This document shows positions 37,101 to 45,300 of a DNA stretch of 64,000 bases, one piece after another. The stretch covers positions 12,843 to 76,842 of the forward strand of contig CAZVPF010000016.1 in assembly GCA_964628195.1 (NCBI GenBank), written 5' to 3'. A model generated the notes under the pieces. That model searched no databases. It worked only from the letters and a program-made list of their open reading frames with translations, and was not told where the DNA came from. Made by a program: the position numbers and the translations under genes. The stretch's first letter is position 1, and each line of letters begins with the position of its first letter. The stretch comes from CAZVPF01 sp964628195. Lineage in GTDB: Bacteria > Planctomycetota > Phycisphaerae > Sedimentisphaerales > Anaerohalosphaeraceae.

Positions 37101-37976
37101 GAATACGATTATTATTATCCATCGGGGATGGCTTTGACTGATGAAGCGGGCCGGCCGACGGGGGCCTGGGATTATAACGACTTTGAGGACAGTTCGAAGC
37201 TGCCGGGGTTTCTGTTTGCCAATGGTTTTATGCCGATACCCAATTCAGGTTCGGTTGTGAAGAAAGAGATATTTGAAAGGCTTGGCGGTTATAAAGAGGT
37301 TGAAAATACGGAGGATTTCGATTTCTTCACCCGCAACGCGTCGCAGATACGCTTTAAGCGTGTTGAGGGTTCGAGCTACTACTATTACCGGAGGCTGGCC
37401 AGGAGCAACTCTTCGCAGTTTGCCACTCGAAACGAGATAACCGCGGGGGCAATGGAAAACATGCTCGAGCAATACCGGCCTGAGATGCTTTGCCCGCAAA
37501 TACAGGCCGAACAAAGTGAAAACGTGAAAAAGCAAACTTTATATAAGTACGCGGCGGCGGTTTTTGATAACCTCGCCCGGAAATTCAGTGACAGGCATGG
37601 GGAGATATTCGCCGAATATGCGAATAAATACAGGGAAACTGCAAGCCGGGAGCTGACGCAGAAAATGGAAAACACAGCCGATAATAAAATGTCGATGTCC
37701 GATCTTAATGAAAGTATCAACCGTTTTAACCAGGGGCTGGGCTATTTGAATAACAATGATTCCGAAAAGGCTTTACGGGTGTTTGAGACGCTAAGCGGTG
37801 ACGACGAATTTAACGCCAACCTTGAATTTGCCAAAGCGGTGGCTTTTATAGGTCTTGGGGACAGGGAGACGGGCAGGGTTTGCCTGGAAAAGGCTATCCA
37901 GATAGTGCCCGATCATGCGCAGGCAAACAGGCTTTTGAGTAAAATGAGCGTAAAAAACACCGCAAAAGCGGTCTAA
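31164..37976 (+). CDS. Giant multi-domain glycosyltransferase/methyltransferase with TPR segments
   Basis: A protein of about 2270 residues with modules in series. About 1-250: GT-A-like N-terminal domain (CYVNADMIL). 270-360: TPR. 380-560: GT2 (FVMIVLNGMPFIEYSLKSVY, IDSDEVY). 690-840: class I methyltransferase-like (YAIETGTIRSYEEKH, LDLAFLDSAN). 910-1260: GT9 heptosyltransferase-like (ILFVRTDMIGDNILG, FGAETGLAHIACA). 1310-1530, 1555-1790 and 1875-2150: three further GT2 domains (AIVSTYNSEKF; VVMRNYNKQKYIGEAI with FDSDDF; YLTAYNMEKYI with VDADDF). 2180-2270: TPR. The ATG at 31164 has AGGAG eight bases upstream. It could build a whole oligosaccharide on one chain. An A10 tract lies in the linker at 33844-33853. 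It ends 81 bp before fliD. Confidence 0.85.
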   Translation: MPGMTIFAVPKAFEGSNAVIQRNAIISWTKLRPRPEIFLFGDEPGTAEIADELNVTHIPRVERNELGTPLLNCIFERAQEYASSNICCYVNADMILMQDFADAAEISARKFRDFVMVGQRWDVDIERPINFDGNWQEAVKQEVQARGKLHAVTGVDYLVFNRPFWNDMPAFAVGRAAWNNWLVYETLVKQRPVVDATQVVCAVHQNHDYHHVPGGDGRSWEGPEVRKNRALAGNECTDYGFISNANFVLTGEGTKAKHPLRKYPPSRAFIEFEQSRLYLEAEEMTKKGDARGALAKLDEANFFKKGNTQVLYARAVVMAELGMLDEALADAEKLCELTGNSAESTDLFNKLQKISSKAGGKTGAGSNIQNSAEASRGGGPKFSFVMIVLNGMPFIEYSLKSVYDFAHEIIIVEGAVKDCMFAANQDGSSRDGTVEFIKSFPDPGGKIRLVQGGWPEKCEMQNEALKYVSGDYVWLIDSDEVYKRQHLEKVRELVSSDPEITQVNFIPDNFWKGLDYTFVSPQFSQKPAHYRRVFKFRQGCRFVTHRPPTMVWPGEKVSTEQIKPVEAEVTRQMGIKLYHYSYVLDSQVRQKMELYRRYGWEKSWGVDFGYWYNNCFCKWTPENRRQVEQSYPLWSNDRNTRTCLFEDSHPEVMADFARKFVETGLGGKVMRYVAGAIAELKTQKAGPVYAIETGTIRSYEEKHESTLHISNALGERGKLVSVDLEEDSIRISRDICKNAENVEWVLSDSISYLKNYTGPKLDLAFLDSANDAELIFQEMALVCGHINPGGVLIVDDAGVLPDGSGIENQSGAKKGHMVWQFLVGIGIRPEVLETSTGHGTQIKLKMTAEVLERVRKGLNDIYNLDEAQAEDKSRSEADNLQQCTAGAAGGSAAQKKNDRLKKDSGEVNRILFVRTDMIGDNILGATMLRPLSESYPGASITVVCQEHIAELYENIPYVKRIITFDRKRAIKDQGYKSQILSQVQSEAADICINSVYSRELLTDEICIASGAGFKAAFDGDLCNIAPAVKNETSKHYNLIVKVDNNGEDRCELDKYRRMLEEMGIGQGPDEPMLYLTEEDELFAEDVFRQAGFDPEKTIAFFAGVDRPERIYRKYGPAVESFCRRHGFSVIALGGERDREINEENLKLYGVDSINLSGKTTLRQCGAIIKKCGLAFGAETGLAHIACAVRTKNVILLGGGHFGRFMPYSAYTTAVSVPLECYGCDWRCRYNNYYCIEWMRPEILAQALEEAYARPVGEKSRILLQSRKYHEWSEDRPEWVFNAALTDLNKAEVVNSDKETRCDELKGPKYLVSAIVSTYNSEKFIDGCLKDLVEQSLYSQGKMEIVVVNSASEQNEEAVIKRYMAQYDHIKYIPCEQRETIYAAWNRAICAAEGKYITNANADDRHHPQMLEKLAAVLERNPDKCGAYSNFYKTVVENSQWHNKGEGLRNDERPDFDRQKLLEGYYLGPQPMWRKSLHDEFGLFDESFKVAGDYEWGLRVSQKYDYIYVPELLGLYYYSPDSLERSAGTVDNETQVIQSLYRNAKGVIRRPFVNETPCISVVMRNYNKQKYIGEAIESIQNQTLKDWELVIVDDCSTDESVREVEKYLSDKRIKLVSMDINSGVSAAARKGISVAASPVVAMFDSDDFLRRDSLELLFAEHVLDPDAGLVYSQFAHCDENLIVKEVGWADKVPEGKNNLEADKVGAIRSYKKKFYNMTSGHDTTFASAEDKDMSYKMEEVSGLKFLNECLYYYRQLPDNTSIDQKKLVFGTLAHAKVKINAVVRRCNRIAEQTGENASQMIIDQLSKLYHNDKQVPQYLKIINIRRDYLEEHTEQAKQWKDLDDVQFVIKTAVEMPFKDFMKCVESCVKIKSETKVTVYLTAYNMEKYIRQSLESVLNQTYVALEIIVVDDGSTDGTAEVVKSFSDNRIRYIYQPHSCCAAARNRAVSEATGIYVLSVDADDFIDRDYVEKMMDFIQKCPEYDYYYPSGMALTDEAGRPTGAWDYNDFEDSSKLPGFLFANGFMPIPNSGSVVKKEIFERLGGYKEVENTEDFDFFTRNASQIRFKRVEGSSYYYYRRLARSNSSQFATRNEITAGAMENMLEQYRPEMLCPQIQAEQSENVKKQTLYKYAAAVFDNLARKFSDRHGEIFAEYANKYRETASRELTQKMENTADNKMSMSDLNESINRFNQGLGYLNNNDSEKALRVFETLSGDDEFNANLEFAKAVAFIGLGDRETGRVCLEKAIQIVPDHAQANRLLSKMSVKNTAKAV
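33844..33853 (+). repeat. A10 homopolymer inside the giant glycosyltransferase gene
   Basis: Ten consecutive adenines in the linker between the methyltransferase and GT9 modules, read in frame as CAA AAA AAA AAT. One added A gives a TGA codon directly after the tract; one lost A gives TGA three codons after it. Either slip would end the protein at about residue 900. Confidence 0.8.
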
Positions 37977-38057
37977 TTACTATAGAAAACCTGAAAAATG
38001 ACGAAAATATAGATAGGTAAGAATGTATTTACTTAAGTTTATGTCCCGGAGTTAAAA

Positions 38058-40163
38058 ATGGGCGATCTGAAATTACCCGGTTTATCGACCGGAATTGACA
38101 CTAACGCGTTGATCCAGCAGTTGATGGAGGTCAACAGGCGCAGGCTGTATCTTTATCAGAACGACCTGGAGACTCAGCAGGCCAAGCGCGACGCGGTTTC
38201 TGAGCTGGATAACCTGCTGAGCAAATTCAGCAAGAAGACTTCGGCGCTTTCCGACAGCAGCCAATTGAAATCTTTCAAGGCAACGTCGAGCGATAAAGAT
38301 GCGCTTAGTCTCGAGGCGACATCGCAGGCGACCGAGGGCAGTCATAAGGTTCAGATAAAACAGCTTGCGACTTCGAGCAGGTTCGTTCATGACGGGCTGG
38401 AGTTCAAGGAGGACCTTGTAGGCGAGGGGTACTTTATATTTTCGTACAACAACAAGGAAATGGTTATTGAGACTACGGATGAGACGACGCTCGAGGGTCT
38501 TGTCAATTCAATAAACGAGGACCCGGAGAACCCGGGGGTTACGGCGAGCCTGCTGAGGTATGACGGGGGCAGCGGAGAGTATCATCTTGTGCTTGCAGGG
38601 CAGGATAACGGCAGCGATTATGAAATAAGCATAAACGACAGCACCACGCAGATAATAACCTCCGATGCCGATTCGGTGTTTGAGACAGGCGGGCTTGCGG
38701 CGGACGAAACGGCGAAGATAATCGACCTGGACCAATTCAGTTTTACCGACGGGGGGACCTCTATAACCGGCGGGAGTCCATACTTTACTATAGGCGGCAC
38801 AGACGCCGACGGAAACGCAATCGCCGATGTTACTCTTAATGTAACTTCAAATACAAAGGTAAGCCATCTTATATCCAAGATTAACGACGCCTTTGACGGA
38901 GTTGCAACGGCGACATACGTGGACGGTGAAATACGCCTGATGAATGACACAGCGGGTTTGAACGGCACAACTCTTTCGATAACGTACAATGCTGACGGTT
39001 CGAATACTTCTTTTAATGCGCTTAATTTTTCGAACGAACAGGACGGCGGACAGCACGCAGGCAGTATACTTGCCGGTTTTGAGAATGCCACTTTCACCCA
39101 GACCCAGGAGGCGAAGGATTCGCTTATAAGGGTAGACGGATATCCTCCGGATAACGGGGACGCGAACGACGACTCGGACTGGATCGCTCGAAGCTCCAAT
39201 ACCGTTGACGATGTTATATCGGGGGTTACACTGAAGCTTCACGATGTTACGGGCAATGAGACAGACGGTTTCGACGAGATAGAAGTGAACCTTACCCGCG
39301 ATACGGAAAAACTTTTGGGCAATGTTCAGGCGCTTGTGGATTCGTATAACGAAATAGTAGATTTCTTCGATGCCAATGCGGGGTATGACCCGGAAACCGA
39401 AGAGGCGGGGGTTCTTTTCGGGGATTATTCGATAACGAGCCTTGAAAGTGCGCTTAGAACCCCGATCGGGACGACGGTGACGGGTTTCAGCAGCGGTGTG
39501 GATTCTTTCGTACTGGCCAGTGAAATAGGGATAGAATTCAACAGGGAAGGGAAGATAGATTTCTCATCGGAGACCTTTAACGAGGCGATCAACGAAGATT
39601 ATATGGGTGTGCTGAGGCTTATAGGTGCGCAAAAGACAGGTTCTGCGGCGGGTTCTGCGGCGATTAAATTTTACGACGCCAGCGAAACGATGACCACTGC
39701 GGGAATTTACGAGGTGAAAGTTACCGTAAGCGGAGGGGTTATAACCGAAGCCAAGATGCGCACGAAAGGCTCGAGCAGCTGGAACGATGCGGAGATTGAC
39801 GGAAATACGATCACCGGTAAGATGGACCGGGACAGCAACAATGATTATATCTATGACGAGGCCGCGCTGCAGCTTACTGTTGATACAAGCAGCGACGGAA
39901 CTTACGAATCCGATGTTTATGTAAGGCAGGGCTTTGCGGGCGGGCTGGACGATCTGCTTGATGATATGCTTGACTCCATCGACGGGCGTGTACAAATAAA
40001 CAAGGACGCACTCGACAGGAAGATCAAGTATATAAAGGAGAATATAGACGCCGAAGAAGCAAGGCTTGAGGACACGGAGGAAAGGCTTGTGGCAAAGTAT
40101 GCGCGACTTGAAAGGAACATGTCTCTGCTTCAGCAGCAGTTCGCGGGTCTAAGTATGGTTTAG
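38058..40163 (+). CDS. fliD: Flagellar filament cap protein FliD (HAP2)
   Basis: Caps the filament and folds incoming flagellin. It has the canonical N-terminus (LPGLSTGIDTNALIQQLMEVNRR, then a helical region and SLEATSQATEGSHKVQIKQLA) and the C-terminal coiled coil (DALDRKIKYIKENIDAEEARLEDTEERLVAKYARLERNMSLL). At 701 residues it is larger than enteric FliD (about 470), with expanded variable domains at about 130-400 and 520-640. GGAG lies seven bases before the ATG. No fliS follows; the next gene, glmS, is convergent. Confidence 0.94.
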   Translation: MGDLKLPGLSTGIDTNALIQQLMEVNRRRLYLYQNDLETQQAKRDAVSELDNLLSKFSKKTSALSDSSQLKSFKATSSDKDALSLEATSQATEGSHKVQIKQLATSSRFVHDGLEFKEDLVGEGYFIFSYNNKEMVIETTDETTLEGLVNSINEDPENPGVTASLLRYDGGSGEYHLVLAGQDNGSDYEISINDSTTQIITSDADSVFETGGLAADETAKIIDLDQFSFTDGGTSITGGSPYFTIGGTDADGNAIADVTLNVTSNTKVSHLISKINDAFDGVATATYVDGEIRLMNDTAGLNGTTLSITYNADGSNTSFNALNFSNEQDGGQHAGSILAGFENATFTQTQEAKDSLIRVDGYPPDNGDANDDSDWIARSSNTVDDVISGVTLKLHDVTGNETDGFDEIEVNLTRDTEKLLGNVQALVDSYNEIVDFFDANAGYDPETEEAGVLFGDYSITSLESALRTPIGTTVTGFSSGVDSFVLASEIGIEFNREGKIDFSSETFNEAINEDYMGVLRLIGAQKTGSAAGSAAIKFYDASETMTTAGIYEVKVTVSGGVITEAKMRTKGSSSWNDAEIDGNTITGKMDRDSNNDYIYDEAALQLTVDTSSDGTYESDVYVRQGFAGGLDDLLDDMLDSIDGRVQINKDALDRKIKYIKENIDAEEARLEDTEERLVAKYARLERNMSLLQQQFAGLSMV

Positions 40164-40199
40164 CTGCAAAGGGTTCGTTTACAATTCGCCCTAATACAT

Positions 40200-40223
40200 A
40201 ATTGCGCCGCAGTGCAATTTTTT
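40200..40223 (+). terminator. Probable terminator after fliD
   Basis: AATTGC (40200-40205) pairs with GCAATT (40214-40219) around an eight-base loop, followed by TTTT. The stem is short and AT-rich, so it is weaker than the others in this window. Confidence 0.5.
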
Positions 40224-40290
40224 GTTACACGGTCATTTTGGCCGCTGCACTTCGTTTAGTTCTTTCTATGCTGTTTTTTATAAGGTGAAA

Positions 40291-42141
40291 TTATTCAACC
40301 GTTACGCTTTTGGCGAGGTTCCTGGGTTTGTCGACATCGTGCCCGCGGAACACCGCTGCGTGATAGGCGAGAAGCTGAAGCGGTATAACCGTAAGCAGCG
40401 GCTGAAGCTGCTCGGGGGCGTCGGGGACGGTGATCAGGTAATCGGCGTATCGTTCGATCTCCTTGTCGCCCTCAGTGGCTACGACGATGGTCTTGCCGTT
40501 GCGTGCGCGGACCTCTTCGATGTTTCCGACGATCTTGTCGTAATGCGAGCATTTTGTCGCGATGAAGACAGCGGGCATGTTCTCGGTTATAAGCGCGATG
40601 GGTCCGTGTTTCATCTCGGCGGCGGGCAGGCCTTCGGCGTGGATGTAGCTTATTTCCTTGAGCTTGAGCGCGCCTTCGAGCGCGACGGGGTAGTTGAAGC
40701 CCCTGCCGAGGAAAAGCCAGTTTTCCTTGTCGCAGTTGGCCTTGGCGATGTCGCGGATTATGTCGTTTTGCTTGAGAATCAGGCCTACCTTGTTGGGGAT
40801 GTCTTCGAGTTCCCTGAGCAGGCTGCCTGCGAATTCGTTGCTGAGGAATTTTCTTCTGCCCAGCTCGATAGCAAGCATTGTCAGGACTGCGACCTGGGCG
40901 GTGAAGGCTTTTGTACTGGCGACGCCTATTTCCGGGCCGACCCGGAGGTATACACCTGCGTCGGTCATGCGTGCAATCGTCGAACCGACAACGTTGACGA
41001 TTCCCAGCACGAGGGCGCCCCTGTCCTTTGCCTGTTCGATGGCGGCGATGGTGTCGGCGGTTTCCCCGGACTGGCTAATTGCTGTAAAGACGGTGCGGTC
41101 CTCGATGACGGGGTTTCTGTATCGAAATTCGCTTGCGTATTCGACCTCTGTGGGAATGCGCGCGAGCTGTTCGAGGAGGAACTCTCCTACCAGGCCGGCG
41201 TGCCATGCCGTTCCGCATGCGCTGAGGATGAAACGCCGGGACCTTGTTAGCTCGCGGAAGTGGGATGTCAGTCCGCCGAGCACGACCTTTGCGTTTTTAA
41301 CGTCGAGGCGTCCGCCAAGACAGGTTGAAAGGGCGGCGGGCTGTTCGAATATTTCCTTCTGCATGTAATGGTCGTAACCGGCAAGTTCGATTTCATCGAG
41401 CGAGAATTCGATTTCCTGTATCTGTTTGGTTACCGTTACGTTGTCTACGGTTTTAGTGCGGAAGCTGTCTTTGCCGAGCGTGACCATCTCGCCGTCGCTG
41501 AGGTAGATGGCCGAGGTTGTATGCTCGACTATTGCAGAGGCGTCGGAGGCGATGACGTATTCGTTTTCGCCAACACCCACGAGCAGCGGGCTTCCCTTTT
41601 TGGCCCCGATAAGCATATCCGGCTGGTCGGTGCACATTACCGCAAGGCCGTAGGTTCCGTAGAGTTTATTAAGAGCTTGCTGAACGGACCACTCGAATTT
41701 GTTCTGGCCTTTCGTCGGGGTTGCGTTTGCGTAGAAATAGCCGATTAGATTTGCTATAACTTCCGAGTCGGTGTCGCTTTTGAACTCGCAGCCTTCGCTT
41801 ATGAGCCATTTTTTCAGCGTGTTGTAGTTTTCGATGATGCCGTTATGGACGATGACTATTTTGCCCGTGCAGTCGATATGCGGATGCGCGTTGACCTCGT
41901 TTGGCGGGCCGTGGGTTGCCCACCTTGTATGACCCATGCCGAGTGTTTCGCCGGAGTCCTGTCCGTTAATGAGGTTTTCAAGTATGCTTATTCTGCCGGG
42001 CGTCTTGTGCATCCTGATGCTGCCGTCATTTATAAACGCAACGCCGGCTGAGTCGTAACCGCGGTATTCGAGCCTTTTCAAACCCTCAAGCAACAGGCCC
42101 TGTGAAGGTTTATCGCCGATATAAGCAACTATTCCGCACAT
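40291..42141 (-). CDS. glmS: Glutamine-fructose-6-phosphate aminotransferase (isomerising)
   Basis: Makes glucosamine-6-phosphate, the entry point to UDP-GlcNAc for peptidoglycan, LPS and glycoprotein sugars. The N-terminal glutaminase domain starts MCGIVAYIG with the catalytic Cys2 and has GHTRWATHG near residue 72 and HNGIIENY near residue 97. Two SIS domains follow (about 285-600), with SQSGETADT near residue 345, VGSTIAR, and a C-terminus ending in AKSVTVE as in the family. The length of 616 is normal. GAGGG precedes the ATG, and no glmS ribozyme is evident in the leader. Confidence 0.97.
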   Translation of the reverse strand: MCGIVAYIGDKPSQGLLLEGLKRLEYRGYDSAGVAFINDGSIRMHKTPGRISILENLINGQDSGETLGMGHTRWATHGPPNEVNAHPHIDCTGKIVIVHNGIIENYNTLKKWLISEGCEFKSDTDSEVIANLIGYFYANATPTKGQNKFEWSVQQALNKLYGTYGLAVMCTDQPDMLIGAKKGSPLLVGVGENEYVIASDASAIVEHTTSAIYLSDGEMVTLGKDSFRTKTVDNVTVTKQIQEIEFSLDEIELAGYDHYMQKEIFEQPAALSTCLGGRLDVKNAKVVLGGLTSHFRELTRSRRFILSACGTAWHAGLVGEFLLEQLARIPTEVEYASEFRYRNPVIEDRTVFTAISQSGETADTIAAIEQAKDRGALVLGIVNVVGSTIARMTDAGVYLRVGPEIGVASTKAFTAQVAVLTMLAIELGRRKFLSNEFAGSLLRELEDIPNKVGLILKQNDIIRDIAKANCDKENWLFLGRGFNYPVALEGALKLKEISYIHAEGLPAAEMKHGPIALITENMPAVFIATKCSHYDKIVGNIEEVRARNGKTIVVATEGDKEIERYADYLITVPDAPEQLQPLLTVIPLQLLAYHAAVFRGHDVDKPRNLAKSVTVE

Positions 42142-42184
42142 ATTATTTCCCTCTTGAACTCCGGAATCATTATTATTTAATAAT

Positions 42185-42213
42185 TTTATCGTCTAAAAGA
42201 TGGGTAAAATCAA
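42185..42213 (-). promoter_or_regulatory. Probable sigma-70-type promoter of glmS
   Basis: Read on the minus strand: TTGATT (42213-42208), a 17-bp spacer, then GATAAA (42190-42185). The start would lie about 35 bases before the glmS ATG. Confidence 0.5.
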
Positions 42214-42312
42214 GGAAAATAAAGGCAATATCGCATACAAATACGTAGGGTAACGGGTAAAATGCGTGAGTTTCTACAATTTCGTAAAAAACAGCTTTTT
42301 TCTACATCCCAT

Positions 42313-42342
42313 AAAAAAAGGCTGCCCAGAGACAGCCTTTTT
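42313..42342. terminator. Terminator of the secretin gene
   Basis: AAAAAGGCTG and CAGCCTTTTT enclose an eight-base loop. The stem is flanked by A and T runs, so it can work in both directions. It lies 35 bp past the secretin stop codon on the minus strand. Confidence 0.85.
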
Positions 42343-42376
42343 GAATTTAGTCTAAATTGTTATAAACCGTGTTGGT

Positions 42377-45300
42377 TTACTCCATAGCCGCGATTGCGTC
42401 CTGCTCGGTTTCTTCCTTGAGCAGTATGGTCGGTTTTACGAGTATCAGCAGGACCTGCTTGTCCTTGACCTCGCTGCGGTTGCGGAAAAGTCTTCCCACT
42501 ATAGGCAGCTTGCTGAGCATCGGCACACCGGATTCTATCTCTTTTTCGGCTGTGAGTGTCTGGCCGCCCAGAAGGACCGTACCGCGGTCGGGCACACGGA
42601 CCCTTGTGCGGACGACGGTGGTTTCATAGGTGGGAAGCTCATATGTTGCCGATTGTACCTCGCCGTTTATAGTACCCTGAACAGTACCGATAGAGCCCTC
42701 AAGCTCATTTTCAAGCTCGGCCTGGATAGTTAGGTCGACATATTTTTTGTCCGAAGTAATCGTCGGCTGAATGTCGACAAGTATGTAATGACTCTGAATG
42801 ACATCCTGCTGGGGGTCAAAGTAGAAATTTGTAACCGCGTCGTCTTCGGTAATGTCGACGGTGTCGGATACAAGGGTGACATCACTGATGTAAGTTCTCT
42901 CTGTCATTATCATAAGGCCGGCTCTTTGTCCGCTTAATACCATCAGCTTGGGAGCGGTCAGGGACTTCGAGTTTGCGTGCATCTGGGTTGCCCTGACGAG
43001 GAAGTCAACTGTCAGGTCGTCCATGTCATTATATGTGAAACCGAGGTTCATCGCCGGGTTTGTATTTCCGCCAAGGCTGCTGGTAACTGTGCTTGCCGAA
43101 GGAGTGACAGCTTCGTAAGAACCGAAGGTGATGGGATTTCCTGCGGCTCCGATCGTACCTATCTTGCCGCCGATGTGCAGCCGCTGGATTGTCATGTCGA
43201 TGCCGATATCCTCAAGGTAGTTTTCGTCGACCAGCAGGAACCTTGTTTCGATCGCTACCTGGTTTCCGATGCTTTCCATTTCCTTCTTAATGAATTCACG
43301 TATCTGCCTGTGAACTTCGGCGGTCTGCCAGACGACCAGCTTTGTAGAGCCTCCGCCGTAACCGAAGATCTCTATTCTTCCCTCGCCGCCGTTTTCATAC
43401 CATGTATCGGGCTCGATCGTTTCCTGGATTACCCATCGGATGTCGTCTGCCCTGTCGTCAGCAAGACCGGTGAGGTCGTCACTACCGCCGGAACCGCCGC
43501 CTCTGCTGGAGCCTCCGCTTCTGCCTCCAGAGGAACCTCCTCTTGAGCTTCCGCCACGGCTTGAACCGCTGCTTCTGCTGGAGCCTCCGCTTCGACCGCC
43601 AGAGGAACCGCCGCCTCTGCTTGATCCGCCACTTCGACCGCCGGATGATCCGCCTCTTCCGCCGCCGCCTGATGATGTTTCCATGTCCTCGCCGATGAAG
43701 TCAGCCGGTGCCGAGGTCAGTTCTGTTATGTCGTAGCTGTCTGAGTAATATTCCGAAGGCAGTGAGTCCTGTGTCGCTATGGTTATCGTACCTTCTTCGA
43801 TTACAAAACCAATTTCTACAAAACCTCCGCCGACAGCGTCGAGCAGCCTGCTGAGGCCGGTGCGGACCTTAACATTTGTAAGCCCCTGTCCGGACATACC
43901 GATTGGCTCGGACTTTTCGATAAAAGCATTCTCACTGAGGTCTTTCCAGTTGACAATGATTGGAAGCGGGGGGTCGACCGAATTTTGAATAATCTCTATT
44001 GCTTCTTCAAGCGTTGTTTCTTCTGTGAGCATTGAAAGGTCAACGGTCTTGTCGAGCATTTCGTTGACAGCCTGGTCCTCGGCGCTCATTTTTCCGAGCC
44101 CTTCCTCTTCGCGTCTCGCGGTGAACTCTTTCCAGTCCTTGGCGAAGTTGATTTCCTTTGCCCAGGGGATCGAACGCCTGTCGGCTTCGATAAGCAGCTT
44201 GAGCTCTTCTTCGTTGCTCTTTTTCTGGATTTCGAGCTGTTCACGGTACCTTACGGTGTCTTCAAGTGTGCGTTTAAGAATAAGTGCGTTGTTATTGTAA
44301 GGATCAAGTGCGATGAGCTGTTCGAGCTGGCCGAGCGCCTCTTTATAACGCTGCTGTTCCTGGAACGCGCGGGCACGGGCCATGTATTCCTGTATGGCTT
44401 CTTTACGCTGCTGCTCCATTGTCTGGCGGATTTCGGAACGAAGCTGTTGTGTCTGCTCTCTTCGCTGGGCCTCCATCTGCTCGACATATTGTTTTTCACG
44501 TTGAGTAATCAGCTCGTCGAGACTTGCAAGCTCGGTCCTGTACTGTTCGTAAAGGTCGTCGCCGAGCAGCAGCTTGTTCCTGTTTACGAGTGTAATTGCC
44601 CTTGCGACGGCTTGCCTGGCCTGGGCGAACTGGTTTTCGCTTAAATGCTGATTTGCCTTTGCCTTTGCATCTTCAACGACGGCTTTGGTGTAGCTTCTCT
44701 GGCGGCTGCGTTTTTGCTCGATAACCCTTATATAACCGGACTGGTCATTTTGCTGTTGTGCGTTTTGTGCTTGCTCCTGCTGGGCAGGTTCCGGGGCCAG
44801 CTGTGTTTGCTGCTGGTCCGATTGGTCTTGGTCCTCGGTTTCCATTTGCATTTCATATTCGCCGCCATGATCTGTGGAGTTTTTCTCCTCTCCGGCGTTT
44901 AGCAGTTCCTGTTCTACGGAGACCTCTTGTGATGTTATCGCTATTTCGCCGTCGGGCTTTTCGGTTTGGGCCTGTTCTTCAAGCACAGCAATAGCGTTGT
45001 TGATACGCTCGCGTTCGTTCTCGGTGAGGTATTCGCTGTCGGAGATATTCTCAAGCTCGGTTATCGCCATGCGCATATTGCCAGCTGCGGCGTATTCGTC
45101 GCTGCGACTAAGGGCGCGGGATATCTCTATGCGTGCCTGCTTTACCTCCGTGATATCCTCAGCCAGGGCAATAGCCTGGTTTTGCGCGTCTTCGCCGAGG
45201 TACTCGTAGTAGTTCGCCATTAAGTCGTCCATTGTTTTTTCGGCCTGGTCGTAAAGACCGCGGTTGTACTGTTCCAATGCGACTTTGAGGTTTATCTCTG

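Noticed and set aside
40222..41250. A 342-codon plus-strand frame opposite glmS
   Set aside because: Antisense to the conserved SIS domains of GlmS; Cys/Asp/Gly-rich and not protein-like.
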